DNA from: Camarhynchus parvulus
Taxonomy: Eukaryota > Chordata > Aves > Passeriformes > Thraupidae
Assembly: GCF_901933205.1 (NCBI RefSeq)
Contig: NC_044584.1
Span: 15,789,001-15,853,000 of the forward strand
DNA: 64,000 bases
Direction of reading: 5' to 3'
Of this stretch, positions 49,701 through 63,353 are shown in pieces. A program made the position numbers and the translations under genes. Under the pieces are notes generated by a model. The model was not told the origin of the DNA and made no database searches. It worked only from the letters and a program-made list of their open reading frames with translations. Within the stretch, counting starts at the first letter, position 1. Every line of letters starts with the position of its first letter.

Positions 49701-52700
49701 GCAGCAGCCAGAATATAATATTTATTTCAAAAAGCAGCTTTTTTTCCTCCTTATCCCTTTCAGAAAATATCTAAAGCAAGCACTTACTGAAGTAAACAAG
49801 ATCAACTTTGCTGCTGAAAGTAAATAAATCTCCATATAACACACAGATAATGGATCTGGAAACACTATAACTTCACAGAGCACAAAGAATGAGAGAAGGA
49901 CCTTTAGCCCAGCTGAAATGGGTTTGCTCCTGAAACCATTTCCAGATAATTTACTGATCTCATCCCATCAAGTGTACAGAAATCACTCACTGCTTGATAG
50001 CTCACTAAACACTGGGGCTTTGTCTAAAGACAAAACTACCACTAGCACAGCAAAAACAGGCACTGACCATATGAAATTCCTCTGGATGCCTTTAGCCTGG
50101 TTCTGTTTACCAACTGCAAGCGTTGGTAAAAAACTAATACTGAGTTTTTCTCGCTAAAAAAAAAAAATAAATAAAGAAGAAAAAAAAATTTTGTTCAGCT
50201 CTCCATAACTTCAGATGGAGCACGCTGAATTTCACTGCATTGGAGGGACTGTCTGGAGACAGAGACTACAGCAACAAATAAAGTCTATGATAAGCTACTT
50301 CAGCTCTTTCTGGAAATTCTGAAATGCAAAGAACGAAAATAGAGCATTGCTCTATTGCAGAAGATATACAGCTTTACAAACTATAAATGAAATACCTTAA
50401 CAAGTCACCATCTTGCATTCACATAATTGCAGCTCACAGTCTGGGGAATCATGCCTAGAGAAGCTTTCATGCCACCACTGAGGCTGCAAATGCTACAGAC
50501 AAAAGTACTTGTTTCTCACCCCAGGTATCTTCTGACTGATAAAAAACATGTATTTCACCAGCTAATACCTCTATTTGACGGACTAAAGAACCCTAAAAAA
50601 CAAACAAAAAAACCCCCACAAAACCCTTACAAACCACTGAATGTACATTCCAATGTATGATCTAAGCCCTTTCACTCTACTTCTCTCCCTATATATCTGT
50701 GATGGCTTTAAACTAATTCTTTGCAGTGAGATTAAGTAATAAAAAGAGGAAAAAACATTGGAAAAAAATGTTTCCTACAGTAAACCCAAACCCCAAAACA
50801 ACAAACAAAGAAATGAATCTGGACATTGAAAGCATTTATCCTTCAAGTGATTCTAGCCAGGGTGGGAGGCAAGAGGGACTCACTCCAGGGAAGCCCAGAC
50901 CCCAAGGTCTGTCCTGTCAGAGGCTTTTGCCCCTGATGGAAGAAGCAAAGTTCCACTCAGCAGACCTATCAGCCAGGTGCAGAAGAGTTGCAGGTGCCTT
51001 TTTTTTGTTTTGTTTTGTTCCATTTCTACCTTTCCAGTATCTATTATATGTTATTTCTCTCAGGTTAGAAGTATGCCAGTACCCAGACAGCCTCTTTCTA
51101 TGGATTTACATGGCCCAGCACTACAGGACACTCCAAACCAGCAAAAAAGTCATACTGTTAACACAGACATTTCTTTATGTACCTCTCTCTGTACTCAAGT
51201 GTCCTCAGAAACACTGTAAAACATGAAGCACACCCACTGTTTGCTTCTGTGAATAAAATAGTGGAGCCTCGCTGAACTAACAGATTTGGTCTTCATGTAT
51301 TTATTCTGTCTTGTTCTCCATTTTCTCCTCCTTTACATCTTTGACTTCTCCATCTTTCCTTCTCGTAGCACCACTCTGAACATCACAAACTCCCTGCTCT
51401 TATCGTCTTCTCACTCAGTTTATCTTTCATCAAGTTTTAGCTGACTTCTCTCATACCCATAAAGCCTCTTAAATCCATTCCTGGCTTCCCTTCTCCTCCT
51501 CCTCCTCCAGTTCAAGCCTCTCAGGACTCCCCTTCTCCTTTCACTTGGATGCTGCTCAGTGCTGCAGATGCTTCACTGCTGGACAGGTCTGTGCTCTCCT
51601 GTTCCCACCAAACCTGTCTCTAGGCATTTCTTCTTCCCTTCCTGTCTGCTCGTTAAGTTCCTCTCCTCTGTGAGCTCCTAAGTAATTTATAAACACCATG
51701 TTTCTTTGCTCTTCCTGCCAGAAAACCTGCACTGAAATTTTATGTTTATTCTACTCTAATAACTCCTTGCTCCCAGACAGTTTGGAAAAGCTATGACAAG
51801 GTTATATCATGAAATATTTTCTACATTATTACTCCTTATCTTCATCAGGAAGTAGTTCTGCAAAGACACACAAAAAATTAACCTTGGACTGCAGGAACAC
51901 AATTGAACAGCCATGCTGTAACTGAAACAAGACTAAAGGAAATACTCTGGAGAATTGTTCACCCTGCTTGCATTTCTTCTATTGCCTCAAATCATTTTAG
52001 GAACAAGTTTTGAAAATAGGTCCTAAAACATGGCACTTTCTCCTATTTCTCCCTAGAAGCAGCTAATCTATCAGGAGTGTATTGAACAGTGTTAGCTGCT
52101 CCTCCTGAATTTCCTGTGCAGTCCTTAATTGCTATTTCTGTATAAAACACTGAATGAAAAAACATGTATTCAGAATTTCTTGGATAATTGTATTGGTTGA
52201 TATTAATTAGAAGCTGCAAAAATTACATGGAAGTTTAAGAATTGCATAGCTAACAGAACCCATGTGTGAGAAAAAGGGAGACTCTTAAAAAATAGATTTA
52301 TGGTCATTTTAGCCAGTATTCATCAAAACTGATAGCTTATATACTATAGGTAGCTAATTGATTTTTTTTTCTCTTCCATATGTATTATTTTTTCTCTGTC
52401 ACACAGATAAAATGTTCTTTGTCAGCAGCTACACTTCCCTGTCAGATTTTATACTTCAGTGACAATGTTTTATGTTCAGCAGCTGGCACATAAGTATTCT
52501 CATGCATTTCTACACTTCTCAGTTTTACAGGGTTAGGTTTTGTTTCCTTATCTTCTATCCCAACTTCAACCAAGCAAAAACATCCTAAATAAAAAGTAAT
52601 TCAGTGGAGATTACCTATTCCCACATACCATCAGCATTACCAATCTTTTTTTGCAGTGGGATATATAGTGGCACTAAACATGTACAACTGTATTCTGCAG

Positions 52701-53935
52701 AGCTTGTAAGATTAAAAAAAAAAAAAAAAAACCTTTTGATTTTCACATTTAACAAAAACAGATAAGGCATTTCTGAATCAACTGTTGTTCAAAATAGAGC
52801 ATAAGCTTTGGGAAAAAAAAAAAAAAAAACAGCTCTAAAATTCTCAGAAATGCAGAAGTAGCTCTCCAAAAAGTTGTACGAAGGCTTAATTTCTTTCAGT
52901 ACCAAAATATTGCAGTCAGTTTGTCCAGAGCTGGTGTCTGGGTGTTGGCTGTTGCACTTTTGCTGCTTCAACTGAAGAAACCTCTGTCAGCTCCTCATCT
53001 CCCTGGGAACACAAGCATCACTTGGGAGCCATCACCACTTAGCAGTTCTGGGCAAACTGGTCTAATTGCTTTCCTTAAGTCATGTGGAGTCTCTGCCTCT
53101 CTCTGGTCACTACATTTCCCCCCTACTGGCCATGTACATGGAGTTTCTGTGCCTTTGCAGTTTATAAACAGTTTATAAACGCTCTCAGAGCTTTCATTGT
53201 GCGAGGGTTGGACACACTGCCCAACAAAAGGTGAGAGATCTGAATAAAACAACTCCAGGTGAGGCAGCTGCTTAAATATCCAAAACCTGCATTATCCCTT
53301 CCAGAGCCAATTCATGGCTCTAGGAAAATGGCAAAAGCTCCCACTGATGGACTATATTACTTTTGCCACATATATGGTTTTCAATTATTATTATAAATAC
53401 AAATGACTTGCTTGCAGGCAGTTTGTCAAGGGATCTGTTCGTTGTGACTCAGTCACTTTGATATTTGCCCTTCTGGGCTATTTCTATCTCCAAGTTTCAG
53501 TCTGCTGTGTTATGTTTGTGTCTTGATCAGGGACACAAAGTGCTGCCCACCCTGGGCACAGGCAGGAGGGGAGCAGGCTGGTACCAGCTGTGCCACTGAG
53601 CAGGACTCAGGCTTGGCTCACGCTGGTCCTGCCAGAAAGCAGCAGGCTGGCATCAACCCCAGAGCAGAGCTGCAGACCCACCAAGGTGAGTGAAAGCAAA
53701 GCCTCAGCAATAAACAGGCAGCCATTCAGGTTCATGCACAACATGCCTACAAAATTTTCCTTCTTACAGATAGAAAAAAGCTCTAAATTGTGTGATACAC
53801 TCTGTTCAATAGATGGGAAATCGAGTGCTACATGGACATCAGCACTAGGAAAAGAACATTTCCTCTAGGAAATTTGAATTATTATTATGCTTTTATTATT
53901 ATTATGCTAACATTACACATATTAAATTTTAAATT

Positions 53936-53990
53936 GCACAGATCACTTCCTCCTGCCTTCTTAACAGGCACAGATCACTTCCTCCTGCCT
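53936..53990. repeat. Direct repeat of 23 bp, period 32
   Basis: The 23-bp string beginning GCACAGATCACTTCC occurs exactly twice, at 53936-53958 and 53968-53990, with a 9-bp spacer. It is a small, recent local duplication. Confidence 0.93.
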
Positions 53991-54829
53991 GTTTTCCCTC
54001 CAAACGCTGCCTTCCATGGCACATAACTGGGATGCATCTGGCACTCTCTGCTGGGCCCCCACAGGTCTCAGAGCCCAGAGCAATTCCCTGCATTTGGACA
54101 TATGGGCACTAAGCTGCACTGTGCCACATCCCCTCCTCAACCATGACCATAAAATTTTATTTCCAACTTGGAGGGAAAGAGAGCAAAGTCCTCTGGATTT
54201 TGGGAGTGAGCCAACAGGAAGTGCTAAATGAATAAAGAGTCTGCAAGGGCTCCCTAGGGACCCAGCAGTGAGTGCCTAGGACATGCTGCTAACTTTGGGT
54301 GCCAAAACCTCATATATCTCCTTGCTCCAGTAGTTATTAATCAATTAATATACTGTATTAAATAACCATACCCCTAAAAAAGCTTTTTACCTATTAGTTT
54401 CTAAAGTAAAAGAAACGCACATAACAAAGCAAATAAATGCTGCTATATTTGAAAAAAATATGTTTTTGCTGATATGTATTTCATATTTACTTGAAGCTCA
54501 TTGCTTCAAGTTATTTTAATTTATTCCAAAACCATGTTAGCAATAGATGAAATAAAGCAAGGTAATCAAGCAGAGGAGCACATTTTCTCAAGAACCTGTA
54601 AAAATCAGCACTGTCTCCATTGTGTGGGAGACAGGCAAGGAAACAATAGAGAAATACAAGTGATTTGGACTGATAGCTTGGCTGCCCCTCTCACTGCTCC
54701 ACGCCTCCCTCCAGCTCCCAAGATGGGCTGCACCTACAGCTGCTGTCTAAACTGTTTCTGTACACTTTTGGCACTAGAGATTTCACTGTCTTTCTAAAGA
54801 AGTTCTTCCAGTTCTCAAATGCTTTTTCC

Positions 54830-55420
54830 ATTAGAAAGTTGTTGCTGCTGCAAAGCGAGCCCACTGCACAGGGAATACAGATAAAAAACCTGATTACTTT
54901 CTCACAGCTTCTCTTTATGTACATGAGGACTATTATCAAGTCCTTGCTCAGGCTTCTCTTCCCCAGCTTTTCCCAGTAGGTCACATTTTCCACAGTTCTC
55001 ATGCTTTCTATTGCTCTCCCCAGTACCTCCACTGATTCAGCCACTTTGTTCTTGAAGCATTCCCAGAATTTTGCCTTGCAGCTGAAGCCTTACAAGTGCC
55101 AATTTTTTCAAGAGTACTATTTCAGAGGCCTTCCTGATGTTTACTCTGTGTTTGTATAAAAAATACAGCACATGTGTGCCTTTTCTGCAACAGCAGGACA
55201 CCTTTAATATGCCCAACTTTTGATTTACTAGAAACCAAAATCACTGTACAGCACATTACCTATGAAGTCATGATGCATTTACATTTTCCCAGGTAAATAT
55301 TTTTAAGTGTGGACCATTTAATTTGCTCTAAATTGCATTTTAGTTCAGTCTCCCAGTCCTCAAGGGAATTTTTAATTCCTAAGCTATGCTTGCAGGTTCT
55401 TTCAGATTGACATTCTCAGG
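54830..55420 (-). mobile_element. Possible ancient CR1/L3-type LINE relic
   Basis: Antisense phrases such as 'gactattatcaagtccttgctcaggcttctcttccccag' near 54930 resemble the CR1-type 'aggtctcccctcagccttctcttctccag' block. Around 55310-55400, text resembling 'aatttcatctgcca...cccagtc...aagatcctt' of old CR1/L3 elements follows in plausible order. Divergence is extreme and the borders are guesses. It may be chance pyrimidine-rich similarity. Confidence 0.3.
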
Positions 55421-57729
55421 TAATTTTTTAAAATACGTTTTGTATTCTACCATTCATGTCAATAATGAAAACACTTAGCTGTAGTCCTAAACCAGCCTTT
55501 TCTAAAATTGTTCCAAAACCATTAATCTACTTTGACAGAAAACCATTTACATCTGTTCTTGGAGTATGGCATTTTGTGGGGTGGGATTTTTTGTTTGCTT
55601 GTTTTTGTTTTTGTTTGTGTGTTTGTTTGAGCGATGTGCTGGGGTTTTTTAAGCAATTGTTTTACATCCATTACAATAGTTTTTCAAGCTATCTTTCTGA
55701 AGAAGGAACACCACTCTTGCTCACTGGACCCTGTCAGGCAGAATCTTGCTGCTGAAATACCTCGGGAGTGCCTCTGAAAAGCCAGGTCTGAGCTCCCTGT
55801 GCCAAGCTCCAAACCAGATCCAAACTGGAAAGCAGACTAGCACAGAGCTGTGCCTGATCTACTAAAGCCTGCTGCCAAAACAGGGAGAAAAAACAGTTGT
55901 ATGCACATTTCTCACAGCAGAATTCCAAATTAAGTTTGAGGAGAGGAAGGTGGCTCTAGCTATCCCAATAATCTCACTTTTACCCCAGAATGGTTGTTTA
56001 ATGGTTTTCCCAATGAAGACACAAATGTGGAGCTGCATTAGCCCTCCTTAGACAGAAATAGCAGGTTTGTCTTGCCAAATACACACTGGGACATAGGTTT
56101 AAAATAAATTTTTTTAAAATCCACTGAAATTCATACCCAAAGTCAAAAAAGCATGGGGAAGCTCTACCCTTGTCAAGCAAGGTGAAATAAAAGCTGTGAT
56201 TTTTATTATTTATTATTTGACAGAATAGCATCCACACCTGCAAAAAACTGAAGTCAACTATTGTTTAATGAGAGAAGAATTTTAAAAAAACTTTATTCTG
56301 AGTATTTGACTAGTTTTATGAACAAAGATGGAACCCATAAAGGACTCAGAGAGGATGTCTAGGGGAGTTCCACCAGAGCTCCGAGGGGAACAACACAAAG
56401 CAAAAGGAAAGTAAGGAAAGAAAAGCTACAGCACAACACAACAAAAAAGCATTTCCAGCTGAACACAGGGAGGCTCCTGTGCCACCACACAGCTCGGCTG
56501 GCCAGGGTGAGCTCCCATAAAGGATCTCATCATCAGGCAAGATTAAAAAGAGTTGCATCAGATGAGAAGAAAATTTCAGGATATTTTTTGCTCTCAGGAA
56601 CAGTTTCTGTACGTAGTGCTTGTAGATTAATGTTCCTGATACCTTGTCTTTTTTCTTCCCCACACAGGTCCTCAATTGTTACAGTAATAAAAATGAATCT
56701 TACTTACATCTTGAAATGTTAAGTGCAGTGCTAAATCAAGAGGTGTATTCCTTGTGGGGTTTTAGGACATATAAAAAGTAACATGTCTAAAAAGCAGTTG
56801 CACGTACCTTGATGATTTATTTTCACTTTATATATTGAAATGCAATGTTCTGTTATTGTTCTGTTCCTTGTATTTTAAGTCCACATAACATTTCTTGGTC
56901 ACTCCAGCTGATGATAGAGTTAAATGTTATGTTCTCTCTGCTTTTGGCTAAATTTCAATCCAGAGTGGGTCCATGGCTCACTGATACAATGAAAATTGCT
57001 TTCTAAAACTCAGGGTGCTTCTTCATAAATGACATTTTTAAAAAATGCAGAAACAGAAATAAATACATCCAATCTTAATGCTGCATTGAAAAGATTCTCT
57101 CCTATTGCTCAATAAATGTATGCCTTGAAGTGTCCTTCTGAAATAAAGTTCATGTGAGAAAAATGAAAATTGCAGTCTGTCATTGCTGCAAAACTCCAAA
57201 TTCATACTGTTAATGGCAAACAAAAAGAACCCAGTGATTATTATATACCAATCACAGTTGAAGATAAACTCTATTTCCCTGCTTGTATAAAAAGTGCTGT
57301 CATTCTCTTTTTCTTTTTTTTTCATATATTTGGTTCCTGAGGATCCCTCTATCTGACTGCAAGAACTGTTGAAAGGTGGAGTTTAAAGCAGGTTTCTCTA
57401 ATTTCTGAGTGTCTTAGAACTTTTAGATCTATGAGGTGGCCACAGGGCAACTCCTCATGGATTAATCTTGTCTAGGGAATGAGAGACAAAACAATTATAT
57501 CAGCCAAGATCAACTATGAGAATAAAGGCTGAAAAACAAAACTCTGCACAGCTAACCAACACTTGGTGGGCATGCAGAAGACTGAGTTTAGCAAGAGAAC
57601 TGTTTGGTTATTCTTTTGTTTTATAGATAGATAGGTAAGAGGAGAAGGTAATGAAGAAAATAAAGAGAGGAATGCATTGCAAGCCTTTTGCTGATTAATA
57701 GAGAATGTCATTAAGATTGATGGGGTCAT

Positions 57730-58080
57730 CTAAGACACTGTTATCAGCCGTGCCAAAGCACATACACACCTTGGTATTTCCATCAAGCCTCTGAGATCAC
57801 AGGGCTGAGATTATGAAGTGCCACAAAGGGCTAAACTGGCTCCACAAGGCCATCAAACCGTGTGAACAATCCGAGGAGCAGGGCAGCAGCAGAAGGAATG
57901 AATTAGCATTACCCATCAGGATGATTTCTCCCAACACTCCACGCCGAATTTCCGCCTCTGCCCGATAAGTGCATTATTAAAGTTTATAAATCCTGACTTG
58001 CAGAAACTGCTCTGCTTTTCACTGAATGCATTCAGCTCTATTGAGGCTCACTATTGAGGGCTTTCTGAGACGTCTCCTTT
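57730..58080. promoter_or_regulatory. Conserved-looking noncoding block
   Basis: This is repeat-free DNA with several CpGs retained in an AT-rich setting (for example around 57860, 57940-57970 and 58070). It also has homeodomain-type cores such as CATTATTAAAG. Retained CpGs together with ATTA cores are typical of old regulatory elements in birds. Inference only. Confidence 0.25.
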
Positions 58081-58821
58081 CTGCCGGGAGCCTGGGAATG
58101 CAGTTATTGAAAAGCATAGGGGAAATGTAGTGGGCATGTGTTTGTCACTCTCAGCAAATCCCTGCTCTGTGGCAGACATGATTTGGAGATCACCTTTGAA
58201 AGCTTATCTCAGGCAGGGATAAGGCAGCATTCACATGGCTTCATCTCCAGACACAAAGTACAGGAACATGTGATTGACAGAGAGATGTTCCATTACCAGC
58301 TTTCTACTGAAGTCATTCCTACCCCTGCCCTCCCCCCCAGTACAAGCTCTTGCAAATGCATTTATTTTCACTCACTCAAAACAAGAAAGTCCCAGTGTAA
58401 AGATGCTGAAGTTCAGCTTTAAATACAAATGAGTACTAAAGTCCTTCCTCCACTGAGTGCATAAAAAGAGATGAAGCACATTGTAACTTATCTGCCACAT
58501 GGTATTTTGAAAGGATGAAGTGAAACAGCTTCTACAATTATTATTTAGAGCATTATTATCAAATTTATATTTAGCAAATTTGACTTTTCAGAATGGATTA
58601 ACTCTTTTCTGGGAATACCATGCTATTAGCACAGAACTGTAAATACACAGCGTGGTGCGTTATCTTGAAAGGAGGACAAATTAATATTTACTACAACCTA
58701 CTAAATATTTTATTGAGTACAAAAGGTCCACTGACTTAAAACACTCCATTACAATCTCAGAAGAATCTCCACTTAACAGAAAATGTTCTGATGTCAAGCC
58801 ACAGCCACCACCAGTTAAAAT

Positions 58822-58835
58822 GTTACCATGACAAC
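58822..58835. promoter_or_regulatory. RFX X-box-like site
   Basis: GTTACCATGACAAC matches the RFX palindromic consensus GTTRCCATGGCAAC with about one mismatch in the second half-site. RFX factors control ciliary and immune promoters. The site lies about 5 kb from the TATA promoter at 63753, with no promoter sequence next to it. Confidence 0.4.
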
Positions 58836-61800
58836 CAGCAGCAACTTAGGGTAGCTCAACGCATAACTCGGATCCAGTGCTTAGCTCTCTGCTCATCTAC
58901 TGCAAAAAAACAATATTTTTCACAAGCAGAAATCCTAGAAGCCTGAGTATATTTCTAAGCAAGCCCCTCGAGCGGGAGGCAATGTCTGAGAAATGTCAGC
59001 AATGACTCTGCACTGACCTGCTCCAAAGGATGCTGGTGGGCCCTGCACCCCAAACCTCTCACCCAAACTGGAGCTGGGTTTTGGGAGTTCCCACAGGAAT
59101 CACTGCCTAATCTCTAACCACTTCTAATTCACAGAATCATTCCTGAATATGCATATTTAATTCAGGCAGTTTCAGATGTGCTCTTTTTTGCTTCCAAGTG
59201 TGAAATCTCAATTCAGGTCCTGCTCTCAGGTCACAGCTTGGCTCTCATGGTTCGTGTTGGTCTCTAAGCACGAGTGAAGCTACTCAAGACTAACACAATG
59301 ATCTGAAATACAGAAACTTGCTTGAGAATGTTTTGCCTATGAAAAATCAAATAATGCTCAGCTTAGAATGGTACTCTTCAGGGCAAAAAAATCCCCAAAA
59401 AGTTACAATTATAAAGCATTATACCCTGTCCTTCTCATTCAAGGGGACGCTGAATAAAAACATGTAAATGGTGTCATGAATTACCATCATTATCAATTCC
59501 CTTCACTGTACTACAAACCCAAATGGAAAATCGTGGAAATACAATTGGAAATCTCAGTTAAGAAACACTTTATTGTCCAGAAAGAGTTATTCAGACTATA
59601 TTTTTTCCCCTGTTAAAGCATAGCATTATTTTGGTACAAATTGACATTTGGGCTTCTAATACATCATTTCAAGGGGAGGGTTGAGAAGATTCTTATAAAA
59701 TAACTGATTTAGGGGATGCCTTCCAAATAATTCTTGTGACTTTGTCCTCATGATCAGAGTTTTCAATAAGGCAGGTAAGTAAGGTGAAAATCTTTAACCC
59801 CTTATGCAGCAAAAAACACCATATTGAAATAGCATCAATTACATACTGCACCCATTTTTTCCTTATTCTCAAGATATGTCTCATTATTTTTACCAAATTG
59901 CTATCAGATTTCTTAAATGACAGAACAGAAAAACTTTTAAATGCTCAATGAATTCTGAATTATTAAAGATAAAAGGGTACTTTGGTATATTTATTATCAT
60001 GTTGCAGGAAATCATCATCACTGATGTCTGGATTAAGTTATCTTTTTAAATGGCCTCTTCAGTACTGAGGTAAGCTCAAAGATGCATTGCTACCAACCTC
60101 TAGAAATGAGTATTTTGGTGTTGTTTTGTTTGGTTGGCTGGGTTTTTTAACTACTTTTAAATGTTATTAAATTTAATTTCACTGTGCAGAAAATCCCCTT
60201 TGAATAAAAGAATGAAAAGGTTGCATTTGAATGAAAGCTACAACATGTGCATTCCCCCAAACATAAGACTTCTTATTTAAATAATTTTATTTAAGGATTA
60301 TTTTCCAGTCCCTCTAATTAAGTTATTCCTGCTGAAAGTGCAAGGACAAATAAGGATATTAAAACACAGACTGACAAGGGGGAAAATTAACAAAATATTG
60401 ATGCTCATTTTACTGGAAAAAACAGGAGACAATTCTTTAGCTAGTGGTCACCCCTGTAGCTCCATCAACTTAAATGCCATTCCATTTAATTATCCTTGTG
60501 ACCAAGACATGATACAAATTATTCACTTCTGCAGTTCTGCCTCATGCCTGCGTGACATATTTTGCTGACACCGTACATTGCCAATCTTCTACACTAAAAA
60601 AAAATCATCAACAAAAGTTCAGAGATCACATAATCGAGGGAAATGCACAGGATGGAATTCAGGGTGATTTATATGAGTTTGTATAAGCAGTAAGTATGCA
60701 CCTAATTCTTAAATAACACTCTTATAAGCCCTCTAGCAAACAGTTAATTCTCCTGATGCCTTTTCTGTGTTACCCTGCTGATTTCTAAACCTTGTACTTC
60801 CATGGGAGCTTATCAGCTCACTCACCCTGGGCCTTCTGCAGTGCTGGGATGGGGCTGGGAAATCTGCTCTCACCACTGCTTGGACAGCCAAGGGTGTGCT
60901 CATATGCAAGGACATTAAACAAATAGTTAAGAGTAGTCAGCTGGGGGACTTGGTTTAATTTAAGAGCCAATTTTTTGCCTCCTCTGACTACACACTCCAA
61001 TTCTGTGCAGTGATAATAATTCCTTTAACGTGGATGGAGCATACAATGGGTTTAAGTGCAGAATGATGAGAAGAACAGGCAAGACAAGAGACTGGGCAGC
61101 TCCCTGAAGTCCTGGGAGATGTCTCTCCTTGGTTATAGGGATTCTGCCTTCTTTGCCACCGGCCCATTATGAAATGTGGGCTCCAAGGCAGGTCAGGCAC
61201 TGCTGCCCATCTCCCTGGGAGCAGAACACAGCTCTTGAGGAGGAGGAGGAGCAGGTCCTGCCTTCTGTCCCTGCCACCCCCAGGGGCTCTCCAGGGCCTG
61301 GCAGGAACTGCCCCTGGGCTCAGACCAAACACTGCCCACGCTACACCATAAATAAGAAACATGCACCAATCTTTGGGTTGTCTCACTATTATTTTTTAAC
61401 TAATATTGGTGCAACCCATCTGATTTCCCTCTCATTAACCAGTTGGACAAGAGCACAACGTGAAATGATGTATTTAAGAGGAGAAACTAATCAAAATGTA
61501 ATTTTAAAATTACAATCTTCAAAGCCATTCTAAGACAAGGTATTCTACTTTTGTTTTCCAGTTCGCTGAAAGGACTTTGATAAAAAGTCATCAGCCTTAT
61601 TTTGATAAAAGGAAAAATAATATATTCAAAAATCTGAAAAAATTCGATGCCATATTTCCAAACTTATTTTTTAAAGAATGAAAACTAGAGAAAAAATCCT
61701 TCCTCCCTCTCAATTAAGGTGAAATGTCTCTTATTTGCATCCCAATTTTGTCCCACAGTAACAAGTACAATGCTGGAATTATCTTTTAGCAGATACAGTA

Positions 61801-63226
61801 GGATAAACAACATAATCTCCAGAGAAAAGTCCCCTAAGATTTTATAAATTTCAGGTTTTCATTAGGTTTCTCTCAGCTGCTTTTACATCCACCAAGATTC
61901 TGAGATAGGAAGCATGAAGTGACCACAAAGACAGCAGAGTTTCTCTCTGTGACATTCCATAAAGGGAGTGATGAAAAGAGCCAGGATTGAAGAAACAAGG
62001 GCTGCCTTTTTTCCCTACTTCCAGCAACATATTTTTTTATGGATGGTAAAGCATTTAAATAGTTAGAAGGCTGTAAGAATCCACCTCCTTGGCAGCTACA
62101 AATTCTTTCTGATGAGAAAGATGAGGCATCAGAAAGTCTGCCTGGTAAATCATGCAGAGTTTCCAAATAAGCTCTCCCCTCCCATGGATTTTTCTGCAGG
62201 AGATGATGATCAGGCCATATGTTACTATGACAGATTTGGTATTTCATAACTGGAACCCATATAGCTCCTACATTAATATTTCCTCAAAACAGGACAATTT
62301 TTAATAAAACCCAAAACCTTCTTTAATGTCTACATCCTAGAAAAAACATGACTGAGGCACTGTCCCCAAAAGCAGCTCTATATTCAATTACTTTTGTAAA
62401 TACATCCCCTTTTATTATTTTTAGGTTTTAAAAGACAACTAAATACTGCATTTAATAGTAAGCATGTGCCCTACTGAAGGGAACACAAACTATAATGATA
62501 TGTCTAGCTTAAAAGCAAATCTAATCTACTTGCTTATTAAATTTAAATGTGTTTAAGGCTGATATGGTTTGAAAATGATATGTAAAATAACAGCTTCCAT
62601 GGCTATAAATGTCAAGTCTAAAAATTATACGCAATATAACATACAAAATAAATGCTGCTTCATCTTTACATTTCAGTGTGATCAATTCATTAAATGAGGT
62701 ATTACAAGCTATGAGAAAATTTTACAACTCCTGAGACATAATTCGTCACAGTGTATTACAATGCAGCAAGGAAATACTTTAGAGGTTTTGTCATCAATGG
62801 ATTAAAATTCTTATTAGAAAGAAGGTGGGGGAAAGTAGTTTTCTGATGTACCATGACCAAAATTACTCATCACAGCATATATTAAACACCTACGTGATCC
62901 TTTTTCATGAGACAGCCTCTGTATTAAATGGTTGTTTGGTTTTTTGGTTTGTTTTTTTTTCCCCTTGGAAAATAAAGCAAGGAAAAGATATATTTTATAG
63001 GGCCAAGATGTAAGGACACAAAGGACACAGAGCTTCCCTGCTGGCTTGCAACACCAAACCCAAATATTCCCTGTGAGTTTGCTTGGCTTTTTTTTTTTCC
63101 TCTTCCTTTTTAACTGTGATAGAGGAATGGTCTTTCCCACCTGCAGTGTCTTCCAGAAATAAAATGGCCACAGATTTTCAGCCTCTGGCTAGAGAGGAGC
63201 CAAGAGCTATGATGCCAAGAAACACT

Positions 63227-63353
63227 ATGGCTGTGTTCCCCCAAGTCCCCACAAAATCCCTCTCAACATTTTATCCATACACCAAACACCATGGTTGTAT
63301 TCCCCCAAATCTCCACAAACCCCTCTGAACATTTTATCTACACACCAAACTCC
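63227..63353. repeat. 64-bp tandem duplication
   Basis: Copies at 63227-63290 (64 bp) and 63291-63353 (63 bp) each start ATGG(C/T)TGT(G/A)TTCCCCCAA and end CACCAAAC(A/T)CC. They differ by a handful of substitutions and one indel. The first bases of a third copy (ATGGCTG) follow. The array lies about 400 bp upstream of the putative TATA promoter. Confidence 0.92.

Larger units (their letters stand above)
47495..54829. other. Unique noncoding DNA with enhancer-like blocks
   Basis: No gene or transposon family is recognised. The block 47640-48010 is GC-richer and carries overlapping open frames without domains. About 48050-48175 is purine-rich and about 51290-51680 is pyrimidine-rich. Repeat-free blocks with conserved texture lie at 48200-48800 and 49380-49700. 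A runs of about 15-18 nt occur near 52714-52731 and 52815-52829. A donor-like AAG|GTGAGT sits at 53685/53686. A 23-bp direct repeat is at 53936-53958 and 53968-53990. Confidence 0.5.
55421..63226. other. Unique noncoding DNA with enhancer-like blocks
   Basis: No gene or young transposon is recognised. A G/T-only-like tract lies near 55590-55630. The block 57730-58080 is repeat-free, CpG-bearing and conserved in texture. A near-consensus RFX X-box is at 58822-58835. A GC-richer patch at 61080-61340, with a (GAG)4-like run, has open frames but no domain. T-rich and GT-rich simple stretches occur near 62930-62962 and 63090-63100. Confidence 0.5.

Noticed and set aside
50726..51226. 166-codon plus-strand frame
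   Set aside because: It has a Lys/Asn-rich start and a hydrophobic middle that comes from T-rich simple sequence, with no domain.
53590..53868. Frame over a donor-like AAG|GTGAGT at 53686
   Set aside because: The donor is good, but no acceptor, domain or start context supports an exon.
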